A stretch of 64,000 nucleotides of DNA from Chloroflexia bacterium SDU3-3 (GTDB lineage Bacteria; Chloroflexota; Chloroflexia; Chloroflexales; Roseiflexaceae): positions 310,001-374,000 of the forward strand of contig WBOU01000005.1 in assembly GCA_009268125.1 (NCBI GenBank). The letters are read 5' to 3'. How positions within the stretch are numbered: position 1 is the first letter of the stretch; every line of letters starts with the position of its first letter. The notes beneath the pieces were generated by a model, which was given only the letters and a program-made list of their open reading frames with translations, had not been told where the DNA came from and did no database searches. Shown here piece by piece: positions 25,941 to 34,997 of this stretch. Made by a program: the position numbers and the translations under genes.

Positions 25941-26120
25941 AAGGGGCCGCTATAGAGCCAACCCTGATGCCGCCCGCCTCACCAGCACCACCCCTCCGAG
26001 GTCAGCCCTGTGCGGGCGTATACGTTCTGACCATTGGAACCTATACGCCACGTCCCCTTGATCAGGCCCCGCACCGCGTGCTATCATCACAGCAGTCTCC
26101 GCAGCGAGAAAGCGAAGCCC

Positions 26121-26801
26121 ATGCCAGCGCAAGAGGATATCCGCCACCAGCAGGAGCTGCTCTCGATCCACCGCAGAAACCTAGAGGTGCTGCTGAGGCA
26201 GCACGCGCTCCAGGGCGGCGAAGCCCACGCCACCCCGGTCGTCACCAACAGCATCCGCGAGAACCGCACGCAGATCGCGCGCATCAAGGGCGTGCTGCGC
26301 GGCTGGGGTCTGCCCGCCGAGGATCACCCAGACGATGTGGAGGTGCCGCCGCAGGGCCAGGCCTCACAGGCCCCTGTGCCAGGCGGTGGAAATGTCACTA
26401 TTCACGGCGGCACATTCTATGGCCCGGTCGGGCCGTCAGGAGGAAGCGTGTTCAACCAGTCAAACTGGAACGTGCAGGGCAACGTGTACAACATCGCCGG
26501 GGATCTGAACCTCGGCGCGAGCGCTGGAAAGGATGAGTTCCTGGCCGCGCTGCGTGCGTTTAAGGCCGAGCTGGACAAGGCCAAGGATGTGCCCGCCGAC
26601 ACCGCCGAGGATGTGCGCGACGATGTGGATGGGGCGATCAAGGCCATCGACCGCGCCGCGCCCGACAAGGCCCGCGCCGAGTCGAAGCTGGAGAGCGCCA
26701 AGAAGCTGCTGGCCGACATGGCCGGGGCTGCGCCATCGGCGCTGCTGCTGGGCAAGCTGCTGGGCGACGCCCTGGCGGCGCTGCCGCAGCTGCCGTTCTA
26801 G
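26121..26801 (+). CDS. Effector-associated-domain-like adaptor (possible conflict-system part)
   Basis: 226 residues, cytoplasmic. The N-terminal helical module of about 70 residues (LLSIHRRNLEVLLRQHALQGG, then IRENRTQIARIKGVLRGWGL) resembles the small effector-associated domains that I recall at the N-terminus of NACHT, TIR or caspase-like proteins in Chloroflexota and cyanobacteria. A Gly/Asn-rich beta segment follows (GNVTIHGGTFYGPV, NWNVQGNVYNIAGDLNLG), then a long helical C-terminus (about 145-226) of the type that accompanies such modules. No NTPase, protease or nuclease partner is adjacent. I chose ATG 26121; the upstream frame is untranslated-looking. Family assignment is from memory of patterns. 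Confidence 0.6.
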   Translation: MPAQEDIRHQQELLSIHRRNLEVLLRQHALQGGEAHATPVVTNSIRENRTQIARIKGVLRGWGLPAEDHPDDVEVPPQGQASQAPVPGGGNVTIHGGTFYGPVGPSGGSVFNQSNWNVQGNVYNIAGDLNLGASAGKDEFLAALRAFKAELDKAKDVPADTAEDVRDDVDGAIKAIDRAAPDKARAESKLESAKKLLADMAGAAPSALLLGKLLGDALAALPQLPF

Positions 26802-26824
26802 CCCCGCCGCCCTGAGAGACGACG

Positions 26825-26862
26825 AGGCCCGCCGCACGCCATCGGGCGCGTGCGGCGGGCCT
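26825..26862. terminator. Hairpin between convergent genes
   Basis: A 15-bp perfect stem (26825-26839 with 26848-26862) lies between the adaptor-like gene and the convergent flippase-like gene. There is no strong T-run. Confidence 0.65.
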
Positions 26863-26874
26863 TACTGCGATACG

Positions 26875-27927
26875 CTACTTGCCCTGCGCCGCCTCAGCCT
26901 CGGCGGGCGGCTCGGGGGCGTCGGACTCGCGCGAGATGCCGCGCATCAGCAAGCGGTAGCTCACCACCGCGATCGGCACCATGCACCAGTAGTTCAGCAC
27001 GCGGAAGATCAGCGTGGAGGGGATGGCCGCGTTGCCCACGCCCAGGCCCTGCAGGGTCAGCGTGATCGCCGTCTCCACCGTGCCGCCGCCGCCCGGCAGC
27101 ACGTTGAAGGTGCTGGAGATCAGGGCCACGCCGAAGGCGGCTAGCACCACCCACAGCGAGGTGAGCGTGCCCAGGCTGTAGAGCACCAGCATCAGCGCCA
27201 CGCTGTGGATGGTCAGCGCCGTGAGCTGCACGCCGATCAGCAGCAGCAGGTCGGTCCAGCGCGCCGTGATCATCTCGCGGCCCCGCGCCAGCTCGCCGAT
27301 GGCCCGCAGCACCAGGCCGTCATCCCAGGTGCGGCGCGCGATCTGCTCCAGCAGGCGCTTGACCCACATGGCCCAGCGCAGCAGCAGCGCCTCCTCGCGG
27401 GTGAGCACAAACACCACCACGCCCACCACCACCACGCCCACCGCCGCCGCGATCAGGCTGTCGGTCTCGGCGCGGCCAAAGTTGCCGCGCACGCCGATGA
27501 AGAACAGGCTGAAGCCAAAAAGGATGATCATGGCCGTGGTGTAGCTCAGCGCCTCTAGGGTGGCCAGCAGCGCCGAGTGGGCCGCCGTGACGCCGCGCCG
27601 TCGGAACGAGTGCACGATAAATGCGTAGCTGGCCACGCCCCCGGCGGGGAAGGACTGGCTCATAACGATGGCGATCATGGCCACCGCCCACAGGCGCAGG
27701 GCGCTGAAGCCCTTGTAGCCCAGCGAGTGCAGCCCCACGCGGTAGACCTGCGAGGCGATGAAGAAACCGACCAGCTCCAGCACGAAGGCGAGGGCAATCC
27801 ACAGGGGTTGGGCCGAGAGAGTCAGCTTGAGGGAGTCAAGAATGTGCGCAAAGTTTTGGTAGATGAGGTAGATGACAACCGCTGTCAGAATAAGACTCAA
27901 AGCGATCTGAAAACGCCGGAGATTCAT
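26875..27927 (-). CDS. Lysylphosphatidylglycerol synthase-like transmembrane protein
   Basis: 350 residues, about eight membrane helices, of the LPG_synthase_TM / UPF0104 family (the flippase half of MprF). Typical motifs: MSQSFPAGGVASYAFIVHSFRRRGV and FNVLPGGGGTVETAITLTLQGLG. There is no cytosolic aminoacyl-transferase domain, so it is a stand-alone flippase-like protein, with a lipid or lipid-linked substrate unknown. ATG 27927 is preceded by AGGAAG and directly precedes the first helix. It ends in an acidic Ala/Glu tail. Confidence 0.85.
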   Translation of the reverse strand: MNLRRFQIALSLILTAVVIYLIYQNFAHILDSLKLTLSAQPLWIALAFVLELVGFFIASQVYRVGLHSLGYKGFSALRLWAVAMIAIVMSQSFPAGGVASYAFIVHSFRRRGVTAAHSALLATLEALSYTTAMIILFGFSLFFIGVRGNFGRAETDSLIAAAVGVVVVGVVVFVLTREEALLLRWAMWVKRLLEQIARRTWDDGLVLRAIGELARGREMITARWTDLLLLIGVQLTALTIHSVALMLVLYSLGTLTSLWVVLAAFGVALISSTFNVLPGGGGTVETAITLTLQGLGVGNAAIPSTLIFRVLNYWCMVPIAVVSYRLLMRGISRESDAPEPPAEAEAAQGK

Positions 27928-28077
27928 ACACTTCCTTTCGCAGCGCGGCCCTGTGGGGTGGACGCCCAATCTCTCTGTTGTGTTGCACGCTCTTTCCGGC
28001 AGTATACACGAGAGCCACGCGGGCTGTCACGCTTGGGGGCGCGGGATCGCAGGGGCGGTGCACTCTGGTTCGGCAGA

Positions 28078-28122
28078 ACGTTTTACCATCAAGACTCCAA
28101 GACTCCAAGGGGCAAAAGGGAA
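28078..28122 (+). repeat. R2 short-period repeat
   Basis: ACCATCAAGACTCCAAGACT and on. The surrounding 27928-28701 interval has no credible gene; an AT-rich stretch near 28250-28350 shows no ribosome-binding site. Confidence 0.75.
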
Positions 28123-28470
28123 CACATCCTCTGGTTTCAGCATTGTTCGCTTGATCTTGATGCATTGGTTTTAGAAAACGCATAGGCCCTGGAGTACAGC
28201 TTGGCGCTGCGGCAGGGGAATCTTCTCTAGTTTTACACCCCGCATCGATCTATTTGTATCTATGAGCCGATGTATATCTTTAATAGTCATTTTATTGTTC
28301 TACCACATTGCGCTGCTATTTTCCCAGAGGATGTGCTATTGTCCAGGCGGATCTTTCATTCTACGTGTTCCTCCGTCACTTCCCCTGGTGGGCGTTTTGG
28401 TAAACATGTGCATTGCCATTGATTTGGCCAGGGTGCACCTTCGTCGATAGTGGGTATTTTTGGATAGTGG

Positions 28471-28650
28471 TGCATGCCATACGCGGGGTTGCTCGGGGCA
28501 GGACCCAAGCAACCCCGCGAGGGAGTGTAACCCCTTTCGATTCTCCCAATTTGAGGCGTTCCTATGCCGAATGCTGGCCGCTGGTGTTCGTGCATATGGC
28601 CATCAAAACGTTAGCGGCACCTTCGCCGCATGGGCTAGGTGGGTAGGGCT
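28471..28650 (+). repeat. R1 dispersed repeat, copy B
   Basis: Diverged first half (GCAACCCCGCGAGGGAGTG) and well conserved second half: CAATTTGAGGCGTTCCTATG, GCTGGTGTTCGTGCATATGG, CACCTTCGCCGCATGGGCTA. It is followed by an R2 array, as for copy A. Confidence 0.85.
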
Positions 28651-28675
28651 GGCTGCCCACCATTTCCTTACACCT

Positions 28676-28765
28676 TTTATTTCCTTGGTCTCTTGGTCCC
28701 TTCAGAACCTTGTTGCCTTGGTGTCTTGGTGGTGAATGGGTTCCCTTTGCGCCTTCGCACCCTCG
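28676..28765 (-). repeat. R2 array overlapping the PAP2 3' end
   Basis: Repeated CTTGGTGTCTTGGTGG / CTTTGCGCCTTCGC units. On the minus strand this array encodes the last 20-25 residues of the PAP2 phosphatase. Confidence 0.8.
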
Positions 28766-29484
28766 CGGTGAGTCGTCCGATCCTCCCAGCGCCAGGTGGC
28801 GATACGCAGCGCCACGATGCAGCAGGCCAGCCAGATCGCCCCGGCCAGGTAGCCGCCCAGGATATCGGTGGGGAAGTGGACGCCGAAGTAGACCCGCGAG
28901 AGGCCGACGCCCAGGATGATCAGTGTGGCGGCGGGCCAGACCGCCGGGCGCAGGCGCGTGCCGCGCAGCAGCCGCCAGAGCACCACGGCCAGCATGCCGT
29001 AGCACACCATCGCGCCCATGGCGTGGCCGCTGGGGAAGCTGTAGCCCGCCACATCGAAGGTGCGTGGGGTCAGATCGGGGCGCACGCGCTGGTAGAGGCC
29101 CTTGAGCAACTGGTTGAGCACGCCGCCGCCCGCCGCCGCCAGCACCAGAGCCGCCGCGTCGACCCAGCGGTGCTTGAGGTAGAGGCCCAGCGCCATCAAG
29201 GCCACCAGCAGCCCCAGCACCATGGGCTCGCCGATGGTGGTGAGGAGCAGCATGGCCGCGCTGAGCGCGGGGGTGGCGCGCGCGTGCAGCCAGAGGATGA
29301 GGCCGTCATCCAGGTGGATGTAGCGGTCGCCCAGCGCACCGTGGGCCAGCCAGACAAACAGCATCGCGGCCAGCGCGCAGAACGCCGCGCCCGCAGCGAG
29401 GGTCGCGCCGATCTTTCCGAGGGGCAGCAGGCGGGCCGCATCGTCGGGGCCGCCGGGCTGGGGTGGGGCAGATTGCTCGTGCAT
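28702..29484 (-). CDS. PAP2-family membrane phosphatase
   Basis: 260 residues, six membrane helices. The three acid-phosphatase motifs are complete: K-x6-R-P (KGLYQRVRP), PSGH (YSFPSGHAMG) and S-R-x5-H-x3-D (SRVYFGVHFPTD). It probably dephosphorylates a lipid phosphate such as undecaprenyl pyrophosphate or phosphatidic acid. AAGGA precedes ATG 29484. The C-terminal tail (HREGAKAQREPIHHQDTKATRF) is not family sequence; it is read from an R2 repeat. Confidence 0.9.
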   Translation of the reverse strand: MHEQSAPPQPGGPDDAARLLPLGKIGATLAAGAAFCALAAMLFVWLAHGALGDRYIHLDDGLILWLHARATPALSAAMLLLTTIGEPMVLGLLVALMALGLYLKHRWVDAAALVLAAAGGGVLNQLLKGLYQRVRPDLTPRTFDVAGYSFPSGHAMGAMVCYGMLAVVLWRLLRGTRLRPAVWPAATLIILGVGLSRVYFGVHFPTDILGGYLAGAIWLACCIVALRIATWRWEDRTTHREGAKAQREPIHHQDTKATRF

Positions 29485-29648
29485 GGTCGTGTCCTTCTTT
29501 GGTTGTCTCGCTGGTGGGGGAAGAGCAAGTTTTTTGCCCGCGAGGGCAGCATCTATTGACAGCGATTCATCCAGAATGATACGATAGCAGAAGGCAGCAC
29601 GCATGTTTCATTTTCTATAGCGCCATCATATGACCGGGAGCACCTCCG

Positions 29649-30773
29649 ATGACCAGCCACCCCGCGCCCCAGATCGCGCCGCCTCTACACCTCGTGTGGC
29701 GCTACCGCACCCGTGTGTACAACTGGGGGACTGCCGCGATCCAAGATGGGCGTGTCTACATGTCCCCCTTGTCCGTCCTTGCGCTCGATTTGGCTACGGG
29801 GGCGCTCATCTATGAGACAAAGCGATTATCAGGTATGGGCCGTTCGCTCTGTCTTGTCGACGGATTATTGCTATTTGCCTATGAGGGCGGGATTGGTGCG
29901 CTTGACCAAACGGATGGCCAGCCTGTGTGGCAGGTTACGACCACGGCAGCACGGGAGGTGTCACCTTTATGTGACCAAGGCATCGTCTATTGGATGAGCC
30001 ATTCGCTCAGCGCCGATAGAAACATCGCACAGAGCACCTCGCTCTGTGCCTATGATATTCGCCAACAACAGATGCGCTGGCAGGTAGAGCTTGGGGTTTA
30101 TGTGCATGGATCGCTTATTCCTGCCCTCGATCAAGAGGTGATCTTTATTACTCGCCATCAAGAGGGTGAAAAACAGGTGGCGGCTCTGCGTACCAGCGAT
30201 GGGTCGCTGATTTGGACTACTCCACTCGCGCCAAAAGAAAGTGCGCTTTGGAATATTATCGCGGATGAGACGACGGTGTATGTGCCGCTTGAGCGGGGAC
30301 GGTTGCTCGCCTTGGACCGTGCGACGGGGCAGGTGCGCTGGGCGATCCCATCGAGCCTGTATCATCCGCAGCGCCAGGGCATCAATGTGCATACGGGCGT
30401 CACCTTGGCCGACCAGCGGCTGTATCTGGGTACCGATGCAGGCATCAGCTGCGTTGATGCGGCGACCGGTGCGATTATCTGGGAGCGGGAGCGGGAGCTT
30501 ATTGACAACAGGGGACACTTCAGCTGCGATGGAGCACCCCCACTGGTGAGCGGGGCGTATCTCTACGTTCCTTCGCGCTATGGGCTGTCCTGCCTCGATC
30601 GCAGCACCGGCGAGGAGCTGTGGGTCTACCATACGCGTGGGGGGATCCATACCGCGCTCGCCGCCGCCGATGGTTACCTGGTGTTTGGTTGCCACGATGG
30701 CTACTACTACTGCTTCGCCGACGATACCCACCCGCCCGCGCCCAAGCCGCGCGGGCGGCGGAAGGTCACATAG
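29649..30773 (+). CDS. PQQ-type beta-propeller repeat protein, copy 1
   Basis: 374 residues made of WD-like/PQQ blades of about 45 residues: VWRYRTRVYNWGTAAIQDGRVYM, VAALRTSDGSLIWTTPL, LLALDRATGQVRWAIP, ISCVDAATGAIIWERE, LSCLDRSTGEELWVYHT. No signal peptide, so cytoplasmic unless exported otherwise. It ends in a basic tail (KPRGRRKVT). Its C-terminal half is nearly identical to the copy at 52525-53664 whereas the N-terminal halves differ much more. Ligand or partner unknown. Confidence 0.8.
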   Translation: MTSHPAPQIAPPLHLVWRYRTRVYNWGTAAIQDGRVYMSPLSVLALDLATGALIYETKRLSGMGRSLCLVDGLLLFAYEGGIGALDQTDGQPVWQVTTTAAREVSPLCDQGIVYWMSHSLSADRNIAQSTSLCAYDIRQQQMRWQVELGVYVHGSLIPALDQEVIFITRHQEGEKQVAALRTSDGSLIWTTPLAPKESALWNIIADETTVYVPLERGRLLALDRATGQVRWAIPSSLYHPQRQGINVHTGVTLADQRLYLGTDAGISCVDAATGAIIWERERELIDNRGHFSCDGAPPLVSGAYLYVPSRYGLSCLDRSTGEELWVYHTRGGIHTALAAADGYLVFGCHDGYYYCFADDTHPPAPKPRGRRKVT

Positions 30774-30786
30774 GGCCGTAGCACGC

Positions 30787-30824
30787 AGCAGGGCGCGGCC
30801 ACCATGCGGTGGCCGCGCCCTGCT
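30787..30824. terminator. Hairpin between convergent genes
   Basis: A 17-bp perfect stem (30787-30803 with 30808-30824, loop ATGC) between the PQQ-propeller gene and the sulfite reductase gene. No T-run. Confidence 0.6.
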
Positions 30825-30851
30825 GCTCTGTGTCTCGCGCTGCGCCGGGGC

Positions 30852-32555
30852 CTAGCTGGCCCAGAGCACCTCGTCGGTGGGCACGAGGGTGCGCGCGGCC
30901 CAGTCGCCGAAGGCCTCGCCCTCGCGCCGCGTGCCGCGCCACTGGTCGAAGGCCTCGGCCAGCACATCGGCCAGCACGTCGCCGCGCACATCCGACTTGT
31001 ACAGCCGGGCCAGGCGGGTGCCCTCGAAGCTGCCGCCCACGAACACGTTGTAGAGGTTCAGGCTGCGCCCGACGATGCCGATCTCCGCCGTGGGCGGGCG
31101 CGAGCAGGCGTTGTGGCAGCCGCTCATGCGGATCCACACGCGCTCGCTGCCGTAGCCGCGCTCTTCGAGCTGGCCGATCACCTTGGGCAGGAAGCGCTCG
31201 CTCTCGGCCACAGCCAGGCCGCAGGTGGGCATGGCCACGCAGGCCATGGCGTAGCGCCGCAGCTCGCTCAGCTCGCCGCCAGATGTGCGCAGGCCGTAGG
31301 CATCCAGCTGCTCCTGCAGCGCCGCCTTGTCGGCCTCGTCGATGTTCACCAGCACCAGGTTCTGCTGGGCGGTCAGGCGTATCTCGGGGCGGAAGCGCTC
31401 GATGATCGCGCGCAGGCCCTCCTTGCTGCGGGTGGTCGCGTCGTTCTTGATGCGCCCGTTCTCGACCCAGATGCCCACCAGCCAGCGGCCATCCTTCTGC
31501 TGCTCCCAGCCCAGGTGGTCGTGCACCTCGTAGGTGGGCACCTCGGCGGGCGCGGCCAGCTCGTAGCCCAGCACCTTGGAGACCTCGTCGCGGAACCACT
31601 GCACGCCGCGCTCGGCCAGCACATACTTCAGGCGGGCGTGGCGGCGGTTGCTGCGGTCGCCCGAGTCGCGGTAGACCGCGCTGGCGGCCTCGATCACGCT
31701 CTGGGCCTGATCGGGCGTGGTGAAGCCCACGCGGTCGGCCAGGCGCGGGAAGGTCTCGGCCTTGCCGTGGGTGCTGCCCAGGCCGCCGCCGGCCAGCAGG
31801 TTGAAGCCGCGCACCGCGCCGCCCTCGCCCAGCACCGCCTCCAGCGCCAGATCGTGGGTGAAGATGTCCACGCAGTTATCGTTCGGCAGGCCGATGGCCA
31901 TCTTGTGCTTGCGCGGCATGTACTGCGTGCCGTAGAACGACTCGCTGCGGGTGGGGGCGACCTTCACGCGCGTGCCGTCGGAGAGGAACTTCTCGCCGTC
32001 GAGCCACAGCTCGTAGTAGGCGGTGGACTCGGGCAGGAAGTGGTCGCTGATCTTCAGCGCCAGCTCCTGGAAGTCGAAGTCGTAGCCGGGCAGCAGGTCG
32101 GCCACCGGGCAGGCCATGAAGTTGCGGGCCACGTCGCCGCAGCCGCCGTAGGTGGTCATCCAGCGCTCGTTCAGCGCGCGGATGAGCGGCTTCATGTTGG
32201 CCTTGCCCACGCCGTGGAACTGGAAATCCTGCCGCGTGGTGATGCGCAGCGTGCCGTTGGCGTACTTGGTGGCCAGCTCGTCGGCCAGCAGGTACTGCTC
32301 GGCGGTCAGCCGCCCGCCAGCGAACTTGGTGCGCACCATGAACGACCAGGCGCGGCCCAGCCCCTGCTTCTTGCGCGCCTGGCGCTCGTCGCGGTTGTCC
32401 TGCTGGTAGGAGCCGTGGAACTTCAGTAGCTGGTTCGCATCGTCGGAGACATTCTCCGTCGAGAGATCGCGCATCTCATCAAAGATCAGGCCGCCGAGGC
32501 CGTTCTCGATCTTCAGATGCTCAACGTGGGACAGCTCGGGTGTTTCCTCAGACAT
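30852..32555 (-). CDS. sir: Assimilatory sulfite reductase, siroheme/4Fe-4S subunit
   Basis: 567 residues. It reduces sulfite to sulfide with six electrons at a coupled siroheme-[4Fe-4S] centre. Cluster ligands are C-x5-C (CVAMPTC) and C-x3-C (CHNAC) near residues 430-480, and siroheme-binding Arg/Lys-rich segments (TRQDFQFHGVGK, RRHARLKYVLAERG) are present. Two ferredoxin-like half domains precede each part. It most resembles CysI/ferredoxin-type sulfite reductase rather than nitrite reductase, which the sulfur-gene context supports. GGAG precedes ATG 32555; the frame upstream of it is not coding. Last gene of the minus-strand sulfur cluster. Confidence 0.92.
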   Translation of the reverse strand: MSEETPELSHVEHLKIENGLGGLIFDEMRDLSTENVSDDANQLLKFHGSYQQDNRDERQARKKQGLGRAWSFMVRTKFAGGRLTAEQYLLADELATKYANGTLRITTRQDFQFHGVGKANMKPLIRALNERWMTTYGGCGDVARNFMACPVADLLPGYDFDFQELALKISDHFLPESTAYYELWLDGEKFLSDGTRVKVAPTRSESFYGTQYMPRKHKMAIGLPNDNCVDIFTHDLALEAVLGEGGAVRGFNLLAGGGLGSTHGKAETFPRLADRVGFTTPDQAQSVIEAASAVYRDSGDRSNRRHARLKYVLAERGVQWFRDEVSKVLGYELAAPAEVPTYEVHDHLGWEQQKDGRWLVGIWVENGRIKNDATTRSKEGLRAIIERFRPEIRLTAQQNLVLVNIDEADKAALQEQLDAYGLRTSGGELSELRRYAMACVAMPTCGLAVAESERFLPKVIGQLEERGYGSERVWIRMSGCHNACSRPPTAEIGIVGRSLNLYNVFVGGSFEGTRLARLYKSDVRGDVLADVLAEAFDQWRGTRREGEAFGDWAARTLVPTDEVLWAS

Positions 32556-32701
32556 AGGGAGACTCCTCATAGTCGCCAGGAGCGCTGGCAGATGCTGGGT
32601 GACCGTGCCGAAATGCATGCGATGGGGGGCACGCGGGGAGAATACCACACCACGGCAAAAAAGACGAAGGGCGGCGTAGGCCCGCGTGAACCCCAGCTGC
32701 A

Positions 32702-33226
32702 TTAGAGATACCCCAGCTCCTCCAGCTTGCGGATGATCTTGGCCGCGCTCTCCTGCGGGGTCTCCTCGGCGGAATCCACCACCACCTCGGGGTTCAGCGG
32801 CTCCTCGTAGGGGTCGCTCACGCCGGTGAACTGGGTGATCTCGCCCGCCAGCGCCTTCTTGTACAGACCCTTCACATCGCGCTCGATCGCGACCTCCAGC
32901 GGCACGTGCACGTACACCTCGACGAAGTTGCCGATCTTGCCGCGCAGCTCGTCGCGGATCGCGCGGTAGGGCGAGATCGCGGCGGAGATCGCCACCACGT
33001 CGTTGCGGGTCAGCACCTCGCACACCCAGCCGATGCGGCGGATGTTGGTGTCGCGGTCCTCCTTCGAGAACCCAAGGCCCTTGGAGAGGTTGGTGCGCAC
33101 CACGTCGCCATCCAGCACCTCTACCTTCTTGCCGCGCTCGCGCAGGTCTTTCTCGATGATCTCGGAGAGGGTCGACTTTCCAGCGCCAGACAGCCCAGTG
33201 AACCAGATCGTAAAGCCGGTGGACAT
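32702..33226 (-). CDS. cysC: Adenylylsulfate kinase
   Basis: 174 residues; phosphorylates APS to PAPS using ATP. P-loop [11 protein letters not shown] (about 9-19), DGDVVR (APS-binding), [16 protein letters not shown] and the [12 protein letters not shown] loop are all present. An AGGAGC site precedes ATG 33226. It lies between the ABC permease and sulfite reductase genes. Since CysH here looks like an APS reductase, PAPS may serve sulfotransferases or act as a parallel route. Confidence 0.95.
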   Translation of the reverse strand: MSTGFTIWFTGLSGAGKSTLSEIIEKDLRERGKKVEVLDGDVVRTNLSKGLGFSKEDRDTNIRRIGWVCEVLTRNDVVAISAAISPYRAIRDELRGKIGNFVEVYVHVPLEVAIERDVKGLYKKALAGEITQFTGVSDPYEEPLNPEVVVDSAEETPQESAAKIIRKLEELGYL

Positions 33227-33273
33227 GTTCGCTCCTTCAGACAGCAAATAGTCGGTAGAAAAATCAGCGGGAA

Positions 33274-34089
33274 CTACGATTCGGTCAGGCCCCAGCGCAC
33301 GCGCACGCGGTGCTCGATCGGGGCGAAGATGATACGGTCGATGGCGACGCCCACCATGATGATCAGGATCATCACGGCCATCACCTGGGCGGCGTCGTTC
33401 AGGTCGCGCCCGGTCTGCAGCAGGTTGCCCAGGCTGAGCGTAAAGTACAGCAGCTCGCCCGCCATCAGGCTGCGCCACGCGAACGACCAGCCCTGCTTCA
33501 GGCCGCCCAGGATGGTGGGCAGGGCGGCGGGCAGCACCACTTGGGTGTACACGGCGGGGCCGCGCGTGCCCAGGGTGCGGGCGGCGCGCAGGAAGATCGG
33601 CGGCGTGTTCTTGACGCCCGCCTCCACGCCCAGCGTGATCGAGAACAGCGCGCCCATCACCACCACGAAGATAATCGCCCGCTCGTTCAGGCCGAACCAG
33701 AGGATGGAGAGCGGCAGCCAGCACACGCTGGGCAGGGCCTGCAGGCCCAGCACCAGCGAGCCGAGCGTCTCGTTCAGCCACTTAATCCGACCGATCAGCA
33801 GGCCCAGCACCACGCCGATGGCCAGCGAGATGCCGTAGCCGATCGCCAGGCGCTTCAGGCTCACCAGGGTGGCGGTCAGGAAGCCGCCGGTGGTGATGCC
33901 CGCCCACAGCGTGCGCAGCACCTCGATCGGGCCGGGCAGCAGGTAGGGCGGCCAGATGCCCGCGCGGGCCACCAGCTCCCACCCGGCCAGCAGCGCCAGG
34001 TAGAAGGCCAGCCGCCGCAGCCAGGGGCCAGCCGACTCGGCCAGCGCGGCAGATGCGGTGCGCTGGATGGGCAGGGCGTCGTTGCTCAT
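33274..34089 (-). CDS. ABC transporter permease, SsuC/TauC type
   Basis: 271 residues, six membrane helices with the BPD_transp_1 coupling motif ([36 protein letters not shown]). Its start overlaps the stop of the ATPase gene by one base (TGATG). It belongs to the nitrate/sulfonate/taurine permease group. Its place inside the sulfate-assimilation cluster argues for a sulfonate, or even sulfate, substrate. Confidence 0.9.
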   Translation of the reverse strand: MSNDALPIQRTASAALAESAGPWLRRLAFYLALLAGWELVARAGIWPPYLLPGPIEVLRTLWAGITTGGFLTATLVSLKRLAIGYGISLAIGVVLGLLIGRIKWLNETLGSLVLGLQALPSVCWLPLSILWFGLNERAIIFVVVMGALFSITLGVEAGVKNTPPIFLRAARTLGTRGPAVYTQVVLPAALPTILGGLKQGWSFAWRSLMAGELLYFTLSLGNLLQTGRDLNDAAQVMAVMILIIMVGVAIDRIIFAPIEHRVRVRWGLTES

Positions 34090-34919
34090 CAGGCGGCCTC
34101 CATGGCGGTGCGCAGCACGCCCAGGATCTCGGCGGCCTTGTGGGCCAGGGCCGGATCCTCCAGACTGCGGGTGCGCGGCAGGTCGATGCGGTAGTCGGCG
34201 ATCACGCGGCCCGGGCGGGGCGAGAACACCAGCACGCGGTCGCCCAGGGCCACGGCCTCGCGCACGTTGTGGGTCACAAACACGATGGTCTTGCGCGTGC
34301 TGGACCAGATCGCCTCTAGCTCGGCGTGCAGGCGGTCGCGGGTGAGCGCATCCAGCGCGCCGAACGGCTCATCCATCAGCAGCACCGAGGGGTTGATGGC
34401 CAGCGCGCGGGCGATGGCGGCGCGCTGCCGCATGCCGCCGGAGAGCTGGTGCACGTAGCTGCGCTCGAAGCCCTGGAGGCCGACCACGCCCAGCAGCTCA
34501 CGGGCGCGGTCGGCGCGCTCGCGGGCGGGCACGCCTAGCTGGCGCATGCCGTACTCCACGTTGTGCTGCACATCCAGCCAGGGAAACAGCGCCGCCTCCT
34601 GGAACAGCAGCACGCGCTCGGTGCCTGGGCCTTGGATGGCCTGGCCGTTGGCGTAGATCGTGCCGCTGGTGGGCGCATCTAGCCCGGCGATGATGCTGAG
34701 CAGCGTGGATTTGCCGCAGCCGCTCGGCCCCAGCAGGCACACGAACTCGCCAGCGGCGATGTCGAGCGTGGTCGGCTCAAGCGCCGTCACCAGGCCAGCG
34801 CGGCTCACAAACTGCTTGGAGACGCCCTCTACCCGCAGCGGGATGCCGCCGCTGGTCGGCTCGGATGCCGACACGTTGCGCTGTGTGTTCACCGCCACCC
34901 CAGAAACTCGTTCGACCAT
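34089..34919 (-). CDS. ABC transporter ATPase, SsuB/TauB type
   Basis: 276 residues: Walker A GPSGCGKST, signature LSGGMRQRAAIARAL, Walker B LLMDEPFGALD, His switch FVTHNVREA. The typical SsuB C-terminus (RPGRVIADYRIDLPRTRSLEDP) is present. A GGAG site precedes the ATG. It forms an importer with the permease and lipoprotein on either side. Confidence 0.92.
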   Translation of the reverse strand: MVERVSGVAVNTQRNVSASEPTSGGIPLRVEGVSKQFVSRAGLVTALEPTTLDIAAGEFVCLLGPSGCGKSTLLSIIAGLDAPTSGTIYANGQAIQGPGTERVLLFQEAALFPWLDVQHNVEYGMRQLGVPARERADRARELLGVVGLQGFERSYVHQLSGGMRQRAAIARALAINPSVLLMDEPFGALDALTRDRLHAELEAIWSSTRKTIVFVTHNVREAVALGDRVLVFSPRPGRVIADYRIDLPRTRSLEDPALAHKAAEILGVLRTAMEAA

Positions 34920-34997
34920 GTGATAGCTCCCCGTGGCCCGCCCCAGGCGCTGCGGCCTGAGGCGGGGCGTCTTCCCACTGCTTCTCGATGCGCGCCG

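Noticed and set aside
24274-26061. Long plus-strand frame opposite aspS and its leader.
   Set aside because: Antisense shadow: the minus strand carries all class II synthetase motifs and a T-box.
28262-28450. 62-codon hydrophobic frame in the AT-rich part of the R1/R2 block.
   Set aside because: No ribosome-binding site and it runs into repeat sequence; hydrophobicity follows from T-rich DNA.
30804-32429. Long plus-strand frame opposite sulfite reductase.
   Set aside because: No ribosome-binding site, repetitive Ala/Gly/His composition; the minus strand has the siroheme and cluster motifs.
32556-33023. N-terminal extension of the sulfite reductase reading frame.
   Set aside because: It overlaps cysC antiphase with low-complexity Arg/Gly codons; a ribosome-binding site marks the start at 32555.
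33227-33781. N-terminal extension of the cysC frame into the permease gene.
   Set aside because: AGGAGC directly precedes ATG 33226 and the P-loop lies at the usual distance from that start.
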